A stretch of 64,000 nt of DNA, taken from NCBI GenBank assembly GCA_015069095.1, contig SVJH01000002.1, forward strand, positions 71,650 through 135,649, in the 5' to 3' direction. This document shows, piece by piece, positions 58,697-64,000 of this stretch (within the stretch, counting starts at the first letter, position 1; each line of letters starts with the position of its first letter). The position numbers and the translations under genes are program-made. Source of the stretch: Oscillospiraceae bacterium. Lineage in GTDB: Bacteria > Bacillota > Clostridia > UMGS1810. The notes beneath the pieces are model-generated. The model did not search any database and was not told where the DNA came from. It was given only the letters and a program-made list of their open reading frames with translations.

Positions 58697-59149
58697 CTAC
58701 TCAGCCGAATTTAAATCTACAAGCAAAAAGCAAATTGTACCAAAAGTAATTTTATCACTGTCTTTAATTTTTACAGCCTTTTTTCCAAGTTTTTTGCCAT
58801 TTAAAAACGTTCCGTTGGTACTTAATAAATCCTGAACGTAATAATTTCCCTCGTGTTTAAAAATTCTTGCGTGTTGTTTTGATAAAAGCGGGTCAGGAAT
58901 AAACACATCGCATTTTCTTGACCTGCCAATAATGTTTATATCGCTTATTCCGTAACTTTCGTGTACTTTAAATTCAAAATCGCTTTGCAGATTTATAAGT
59001 TTTAAATAACACGAATAATTACCGACAAAACTTGCAAGTTTTGTTGTATCGGAAATGTCAAGATAAATAAGTTTTATAACATTAAATATGAAAATATAAA
59101 TTACAATAACAAACGTATATCTTAAAATATCTGCTATTAACTGATTCAT
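58697..59149 (-). CDS. Membrane-anchored FHA-domain protein
   Basis: A 150-residue protein with an N-terminal membrane helix (about residues 9-30) and a C-terminal forkhead-associated phosphothreonine-binding domain (INIIGRSRKCDVFIPDPLLSKQHARI, YYVQDLLSTNGTFLNGKKL). FHA proteins dock on targets phosphorylated by Ser/Thr kinases such as PrkC. Its place directly before a SEDS polymerase gene suggests phospho-dependent control of wall synthesis. No kinase or phosphatase gene is in the window. Confidence 0.92.
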   Translation of the reverse strand: MNQLIADILRYTFVIVIYIFIFNVIKLIYLDISDTTKLASFVGNYSCYLKLINLQSDFEFKVHESYGISDINIIGRSRKCDVFIPDPLLSKQHARIFKHEGNYYVQDLLSTNGTFLNGKKLGKKAVKIKDSDKITFGTICFLLVDLNSAE

Positions 59150-59172
59150 TTTTAAAAAATACCCTCCGACCT

Positions 59173-59667
59173 TTAATAACCGAACTGGCCTGATAAAGAA
59201 TCATCGTTTTCTATCCAATTGTCTGTGTTTACAATTTCAAATTCGTCGTTTGTTTTTCTGATGATAACTTCTTTTATACCCGAATTTATAATCATTCTTT
59301 TACACATAGCACAACTTGTTGCATCTTTAACAAGTTCGCCAGTTTTTGCATCAACACCCACAAGATAAAGTGTTGCGCCTATCATTTCGCTTCTTGGTGC
59401 GTTTATTATTGCGTTTGCTTCAGAGTGAACACTTCTGCACATTTCGTATCTTTCGCCACGCGGAATATTTAATTTTTCACGCATACAAAACCCTAAATCT
59501 ATGCAGTTTTTTCTTCCTCTTGGTGCGCCTGTGTAACCCGTAGATATAATTTCGTCGTTTTTAACGATAATACTTCCGTAGTTTCGTCTAAGGCAAGTAC
59601 CTCTTTTAAGTACAGTTTCGGCAATATCAAGATAATAATTTATTTTATCGCGTCTTTGTGAGTTCAT
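59173..59667 (-). CDS. Deoxycytidylate (dCMP) deaminase
   Basis: A 164-residue zinc deaminase converting dCMP to dUMP for thymidylate synthesis. It has HSEANAI (zinc His and catalytic Glu) and CAMCKRMIINSGI (two zinc Cys), plus the deaminase N-terminus DKINYYLDIAETVLKRGTC and STGYTGAPRGRKNC. The ATG at 59667 lies at proper distance from TGAGGTGA; a GTG three codons earlier is part of that site. It is of the ComEB/late-competence type. It lies 10 bases downstream of recN in the same operon direction. Confidence 0.93.
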   Translation of the reverse strand: MNSQRRDKINYYLDIAETVLKRGTCLRRNYGSIIVKNDEIISTGYTGAPRGRKNCIDLGFCMREKLNIPRGERYEMCRSVHSEANAIINAPRSEMIGATLYLVGVDAKTGELVKDATSCAMCKRMIINSGIKEVIIRKTNDEFEIVNTDNWIENDDSLSGQFGY

Positions 59668-59677
59668 TTTTTTCACC

Positions 59678-61363
59678 TCATAAAGTTTTTTTGATTTTTT
59701 CGGCGTTACTTATAAGTTCTTTTGCGTTTTCTTTTGTAACGTCGCTTATTATTTCTCCGCCTAAAAGACGGGCAATTTCGTCTATTTGACTTTTTTTGTC
59801 AAGACATTTTATATCTGTTTTTGTACGAGCGTTTTCTATTTCTTTTTTAATTAAAAAGTGAAGGTTAGAAAAACATGCAATCTGCGGAAGATGAGTTATA
59901 CATATAACCTGACTTTTTTTAGAAATTGTGTAAAGTTTTTCGGCTATTTTGTGGGCAACCTTTCCGCTTACGCCTGTGTCAACTTCGTCAAAAATCATTG
60001 TAACTAAATTTTCGCAAAGTATGGTTTTTATTGCAAGAATAACTCTTGAAAGTTCACCGCCAGACGCTATGCGAGAAAGCGGTTTTAAACTTTCGCCCTT
60101 GTTTGTAGAAATTAAAAATTCTATACTGTCTTTGCCGTTTTTTGTATAGTCTGTTTCAGTTATTTCTATTTCAAACTGACAATCCTTCATTTCAAGGTCG
60201 TTAAGTTCCTTTTTAATTTTTTCGCAAAGTTTTTTTGCGCTTTCTTTTCTTAGCATCGTAAGATTATTTGCATACTCTAAGCGTTTTATTTCAAGTTTTT
60301 CTTTTTCAAGTTTTAACTTTTCTATTTCTTCGTCGCTCATTTCAATTTTTGCAAGTTCATCTTTTATTTTTTCAAGATATGAAAGAACGCCATTGACATC
60401 TGAGCCGTATTTTCTTTTGATGTTGTAAATTACGTTTAGCCTGTCCTCAATTTCGCTGAGTTTGTACGGGTCGTAATTCATACTTTCAAAATAGTGTTTT
60501 ACATCATGTGCGCTATCGCTTATAACGTATGCCGCATCAGTAAGTGATGTTACGATTTCGCTAAGTTTTTTATCGTATTCTTTTACATTTTCAAGAAGTT
60601 TTATTGCACTCCATAATAAGTCATATGCTGAACTTGTGTTTTCATCGCCTTCGTAAAGGTATGAAAAAGCACCGTTTGCATTTTCTGAAATTTTTTGCGC
60701 GTTGGCATACATAAGTCTTTTTTCTTCAAGTTCTTCCTCTTCGCCGCAACTTAAAGATGCAACTTCAATCTCTTCAATCTGATAACTTAAAAGGTCAACT
60801 TTTCTTGCTTTTTCAGTTTCGTCCATTTTAAGTTCTTCAATTTGCGAGTCGATTTCTATATATTTTTGGTGGATTTCTTCGTATTTTTTAATTGCGTCTT
60901 TTATTTTTTCGCCGCCAAAAGTATCAACGTGCGTAATATGTGTTTTTTTGTTAAGAAGAAGTGTACCTTCGTGCTGACCGTGGATATTTACAAAAAGATG
61001 ACCTATTTGTTTTAGCATTGAAAGTGTAAGATACGAGCCGTTTAAACGTATATCGTTTTTGCCGTCTGATGTTATGCTTCTTGTAATTACCACATCATCG
61101 TCTTCTATTTCAATTCCGAGTTCATTTTTTATTTCGTTTTTTATTTCATCTGTTGCATCAAAAACGCCTTCTACTTTTGCACTCATTTCGCCTGTTCTTA
61201 TAAGTTCTTTTGATGCTCTTTCTCCGCAAAGAAGTGCGAGCGAATTTATAATAACCGATTTACCTGCACCTGTTTCGCCTGTTAAAACGATAAATCCTCT
61301 GTCAAACTGACAAGTGCATTTTTCAATAACAGCAATATTTTCTATCGATAAAAATTTAAGCAT
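59678..61363 (-). CDS. recN: DNA repair protein RecN
   Basis: SMC-like ATPase of 561 residues acting early in double-strand-break repair. Walker A is GETGAGKSV (29-37). Long coiled-coil arms (about 150-215 and 290-380) follow. The signature is RIASGGELSRVILAIK and Walker B is MIFDEVDTGVSGKVAHKI. It follows argR by 12 bases, the conserved argR-recN arrangement of Firmicutes. AAGGTGA precedes the ATG. Confidence 0.97.
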   Translation of the reverse strand: MLKFLSIENIAVIEKCTCQFDRGFIVLTGETGAGKSVIINSLALLCGERASKELIRTGEMSAKVEGVFDATDEIKNEIKNELGIEIEDDDVVITRSITSDGKNDIRLNGSYLTLSMLKQIGHLFVNIHGQHEGTLLLNKKTHITHVDTFGGEKIKDAIKKYEEIHQKYIEIDSQIEELKMDETEKARKVDLLSYQIEEIEVASLSCGEEEELEEKRLMYANAQKISENANGAFSYLYEGDENTSSAYDLLWSAIKLLENVKEYDKKLSEIVTSLTDAAYVISDSAHDVKHYFESMNYDPYKLSEIEDRLNVIYNIKRKYGSDVNGVLSYLEKIKDELAKIEMSDEEIEKLKLEKEKLEIKRLEYANNLTMLRKESAKKLCEKIKKELNDLEMKDCQFEIEITETDYTKNGKDSIEFLISTNKGESLKPLSRIASGGELSRVILAIKTILCENLVTMIFDEVDTGVSGKVAHKIAEKLYTISKKSQVICITHLPQIACFSNLHFLIKKEIENARTKTDIKCLDKKSQIDEIARLLGGEIISDVTKENAKELISNAEKIKKTL

Positions 61364-61375
61364 AATTTTTTCACC

Positions 61376-61837
61376 TTAATTTCTTTCCGACATATAACTT
61401 TTAAACTTGTTTGCAAGATATACTGCACCTTTTTCATCGCGTGAAACTACCATAAAAGTATCATCTCCGGCAATTGTTCCCACAACTTCTTCAAGGTCAA
61501 AAGAATCCACTGCAGCGGCGGCAGTCTGGGCTGTTCCGGGAAGTGTTTTTACAACGACGATGTTTTGCGCCGCATCAACTTTTACAATACACTGCGAAAG
61601 CATAGAGTTAAGTTTGTCGTTTACTATTGTGTCCTCTGTTTTCGGTGCTACATACTTATATACTCTGCCGGGGAGCATAATTTTTAAAATACGCATTTCC
61701 TGAAGGTCTCTTGATGTTGTTGCCTGAGTAACGTTTGCGCCGTTGTCGTTTAAAATGCGGACTAAATCTTCCTGAGTTGAAATGTCATTTTCGGCAATAA
61801 TTTTAAGTATTAACTTTTGTCTTTCGCCTTTAGTCAT
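61376..61837 (-). CDS. argR: Arginine repressor ArgR/AhrC
   Basis: A 153-residue hexameric arginine-dependent repressor. The winged-helix N-terminus QKLILKIIAENDISTQEDLVRIL contains the DNA-contacting TTSRDLQEM, and the C-terminal arginine-binding core is GTIAGDDTFMVV. It overlaps nadK by eight bases and precedes recN. Targets are expected to be arginine biosynthesis or catabolism genes, none of which lie in the window. Confidence 0.96.
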   Translation of the reverse strand: MTKGERQKLILKIIAENDISTQEDLVRILNDNGANVTQATTSRDLQEMRILKIMLPGRVYKYVAPKTEDTIVNDKLNSMLSQCIVKVDAAQNIVVVKTLPGTAQTAAAAVDSFDLEEVVGTIAGDDTFMVVSRDEKGAVYLANKFKSYMSERN

Positions 61838-62687
61838 GCAGTTTGCTCCTTTCGCCCATTTTCTTTTTAAGCACTGTATAAAAGCCTTTTTCGTTAAGTT
61901 TTATAAATGTAACTTTGTGATACGATTCGCATATTCTTACAATATCGCCGTATTGAAGTTCGTATCCGTCCTGACCGTCCATTGTAAGTACGCTTGTACG
62001 TTTAGGTTTGCCTTTAATCATAATTTTTAGTTCTTTATCCATAGGCATAACAATTGAACGTGAAGATAATGTATGCGGACAAATAGGCGTTACAATACAA
62101 ACACCGAGCGACGGGTCTACAACAGGTCCGCCTGCAGATAAAGAATATGCGGTAGAGCCTGTAGGAGTTGCACAAATAACTCCGTCTGCCCAGTAACTGT
62201 CAACTTTTATATCGTCAATAAAAATATCAAGTTCAATCATTCTTTTGTATTTTGCACAAGAAACTGTAATTTCGTTAAGTGCGTTGCATTTTCCTATAAT
62301 CTGGCCATCTCTTTCAACAGATGCAAAAATCATATTTCTTTTTTCTTTTTTGTATTCGCCTCTTAAAAACTTTTCCACGCTTTGTTCAAGATTGGTTTTG
62401 TCAATTTCAGCCAAAAATCCTAAGTTGCCCATATTTATTCCGAGGATTGGAATATTATGTCTGAAAAACATTCTCGCAACGTTAAGGATTGTTCCGTCTC
62501 CGCCGAGCACAATTATGCATTCTGCCTGATTTATAAATTCGTCTTTTGAAACTGTAACAATGCCCTCAATTCCAAGGTCCTGCGCGCAGATTACTTTGCA
62601 CTTGTTCTTTAAAACTTCGTATACTCTTTTTGCACCAAGATGGTCAATATCTTTTCGTGCATTTGAAAAAATTCCGATAATTTTCAT
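61830..62687 (-). CDS. nadK: NAD kinase
   Basis: Phosphorylates NAD+ to NADP+. 285 residues, with GGDGT at 62-66, the NE motif in NALNEITVS, and the glycine-rich TPTGSTAYSLSAGGP. AAGGGGAAAG precedes the ATG. It is the first gene of nadK-argR-recN-dCMP deaminase; the tlyA gene that often precedes nadK is absent, and upstream lies the divergent hisS. Confidence 0.97.
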   Translation of the reverse strand: MKIIGIFSNARKDIDHLGAKRVYEVLKNKCKVICAQDLGIEGIVTVSKDEFINQAECIIVLGGDGTILNVARMFFRHNIPILGINMGNLGFLAEIDKTNLEQSVEKFLRGEYKKEKRNMIFASVERDGQIIGKCNALNEITVSCAKYKRMIELDIFIDDIKVDSYWADGVICATPTGSTAYSLSAGGPVVDPSLGVCIVTPICPHTLSSRSIVMPMDKELKIMIKGKPKRTSVLTMDGQDGYELQYGDIVRICESYHKVTFIKLNEKGFYTVLKKKMGERSKLHD

Positions 62688-62853
62688 ACTTTCCCCTTAT
62701 AATACTATATATATACTAAATTTCTTATTAACAATTATACACATTCCGCATAAAATATGCAATAGAAAATTGCATAAAATCACAAATTATGTATAAATTT
62801 TTGTATGAATTTTATCTTTTTAGTAGAATAAAGTGATAAATCTTTAAATTGCA

Positions 62854-62883
62854 TTGACAAAACGTGCACTTTTGCCGTATAAT
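62854..62883 (+). promoter_or_regulatory. Promoter of hisS
   Basis: TTGACA (62854-62859), 18-bp spacer, TATAAT (62878-62883). The leader of about 65 bases is too short for a T-box. Confidence 0.85.
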
Positions 62884-62954
62884 ATACTTTGTATAATTAT
62901 GACTTTATAACTTTATTTTAAGAATATCAAGAACTATTTAAGGATGTGAAAACT

Positions 62955-64000
62955 ATGCTTACACAGGCACCAAAAGGTACTAATGACGTACTACCTGACA
63001 GAGTTCATATCTGGCAGTATTTGGAAGACGAAATAAGAAAAATTTGTAAAGAGTACAACTATAAAGAAATAAGAACTCCTGTATTTGAACATACAGAACT
63101 TTTTGAAAGAGGCGTTGGCGATACAACTGACGTTGTTGAAAAAGAAATGTACACTTTTAATGACAAAGGCGGAAGAAGTATTACACTTCGCCCTGAAGGT
63201 ACAGCATCAGCATCAAGAAGTTACATTGAAAACGGACTTTTTAACACAGCACAGCCGTCTAAACTTTTCTATCTTATAAGATGTTACAGATACGAAAAAA
63301 ATCAGGCGGGAAGATACCGTGAGTTTAATCAGTTCGGCGCAGAAGTTATAGGCAGTCAGTCTCCTTCAATTGACGCAGAACTTATGAGCCTTGCAATGCT
63401 TCTTTATGAAAGAGTAGGACTTAAAAATTTAAAACTTAACATAAATTCAATCGGATGTCCTAAATGCCGAAAAGAATATAACGAAAAACTAAAAGAATTT
63501 TTAATGCCAAATTATGATAAACTTTGCGATACTTGTAAAACGAGATTTAATAAAAATCCGATGAGAATTATCGACTGTAAATCAAGCGTGTGCAAAGAAA
63601 TTGTTAAAGATGCTCCTGTTCTTCTTGACTGCATCTGCGATGAATGCCACGACCATTTTGAAAAAGTTAAATCACTTCTTGACGGTATGGGCATTAAATA
63701 CTACATTGATCCGTACATTGTGCGTGGTCTTGATTACTACACAAAAACAGTTTTTGAAATTATTGCAGATAACAAAAATTCAAATTCTACAATTTGCGGT
63801 GGCGGAAGATACGACGGTCTTGTAGAGCAACTCGGACACAAAAGTACACCTGCATCAGGATTTGCTCTTGGTATGGAACGACTTATTCTTACAATGGAAG
63901 AACAGGGAGTGCCATTCCCCGAGGATAACAAACCCGACTTATTTATCGCATCAATTGGCGATAATGCTTCGCTTTTTGCTCAGAGCCTTGTATATAACCT
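62955..64000 (+). CDS. hisS: Histidyl-tRNA synthetase (3' end outside window)
   Basis: Class II synthetase charging tRNA-His; 348 codons are visible. The N-terminus [10 protein letters not shown], motif 1 region [20 protein letters not shown], motif 2 ([17 protein letters not shown] and [29 protein letters not shown]), HisA-type segments ([14 protein letters not shown]) and motif 3 region ([11 protein letters not shown]) are all present. The insertion domain carries eight or more cysteines (GCPKC, CDTC, CICDEC), common in clostridial HisRS and possibly zinc-binding. The ATG follows AAGGATG. The gene runs off the window. Confidence 0.97.
   Translation, partial: MLTQAPKGTNDVLPDRVHIWQYLEDEIRKICKEYNYKEIRTPVFEHTELFERGVGDTTDVVEKEMYTFNDKGGRSITLRPEGTASASRSYIENGLFNTAQPSKLFYLIRCYRYEKNQAGRYREFNQFGAEVIGSQSPSIDAELMSLAMLLYERVGLKNLKLNINSIGCPKCRKEYNEKLKEFLMPNYDKLCDTCKTRFNKNPMRIIDCKSSVCKEIVKDAPVLLDCICDECHDHFEKVKSLLDGMGIKYYIDPYIVRGLDYYTKTVFEIIADNKNSNSTICGGGRYDGLVEQLGHKSTPASGFALGMERLILTMEEQGVPFPEDNKPDLFIASIGDNASLFAQSLVYN

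Overview
The window is a stretch of low-GC chromosome from an anaerobic member of the Clostridia (Bacillota), probably an uncultured gut-type lineage. The evidence is AT-rich DNA with AGGAGG/GAGGTGA ribosome-binding sites, an Rnf complex in clostridial order (rnfCDGEAB), sporulation genes (ylbJ, yqfC, yqfD), a diaminopimelate/lysine cluster, a GlpP-controlled anaerobic glycerol cluster and a ParA/ParB system with parS sites. No rRNA, insertion sequence, prophage or CRISPR array is visible. Species-level assignment is not possible from sequence reading alone.

Layout. 1-2.8 kb: 3' end of asd, then dapA, dapB and an ACT-domain gene. 2.8-9.4 kb: a divergent pair of small genes (one ribbon-helix-helix), a secreted prolyl isomerase, prfB, secA and a small membrane protein. 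9.5-11.6 kb: a Gfo/Idh/MocA oxidoreductase divergent from an AraC-type regulator. 11.7-24.6 kb: the replication-initiation region, read leftward as dnaA, dnaN, rlbA, recF, remB, gyrB, gyrA, parA, parB, a membrane coiled-coil gene and serS. DnaA-box clusters lie on both sides of dnaA, a DnaA-trio-like element lies beside dnaN, and parS sites flank parAB. 24.8-27.5 kb: tRNA-Arg(CCU), a small gene, a YhcH-family protein, mnmA, and a repeat-bounded DUF559 endonuclease gene beside the remnant of a second copy. 27.5-32.4 kb: the Rnf operon. 32.6-36.8 kb: two paralogous cassettes, each a large secreted protein followed by a peptide of 52-53 residues and each led by the same 36-bp palindromic element. 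This is the best candidate in the window for something undescribed. 37-44.9 kb: rpoB-rpoC with their own promoter. 45-50.6 kb: acyl-CoA synthetase, ylbJ, and yqfC-yqfD-phoH-ybeY. 50.6-52.3 kb: an XRE repressor facing a zinc-ribbon membrane protein across two operators, a Cys-rich mini-protein, and a probable structured RNA with its own promoter and terminator. 52.2-56 kb: glycerol/FAD oxidoreductase operon with GlpP. 56-62.7 kb: an AGE-family epimerase with ftsW/rodA and an FHA gene, a dCMP deaminase, and recN-argR-nadK. 62.9 kb to the end: hisS, cut by the window edge.

Intergenic space is dense in short repeats of at least three families: mosaics of perfect hairpins, a CCTTGCCTAAAGG type, and a terminator-linked GTAGGGG type. 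Several genes appear to start later than the longest open frame, because a GTG inside the AGGTGA ribosome-binding site opens the frame early (dnaN, mnmA, the dCMP deaminase, possibly the AraC regulator). Apart from hisS and a few small operons, the genes to the right of the putative origin run toward it, including rpoBC and rnf. That is unusual and worth checking against genome-wide GC skew.
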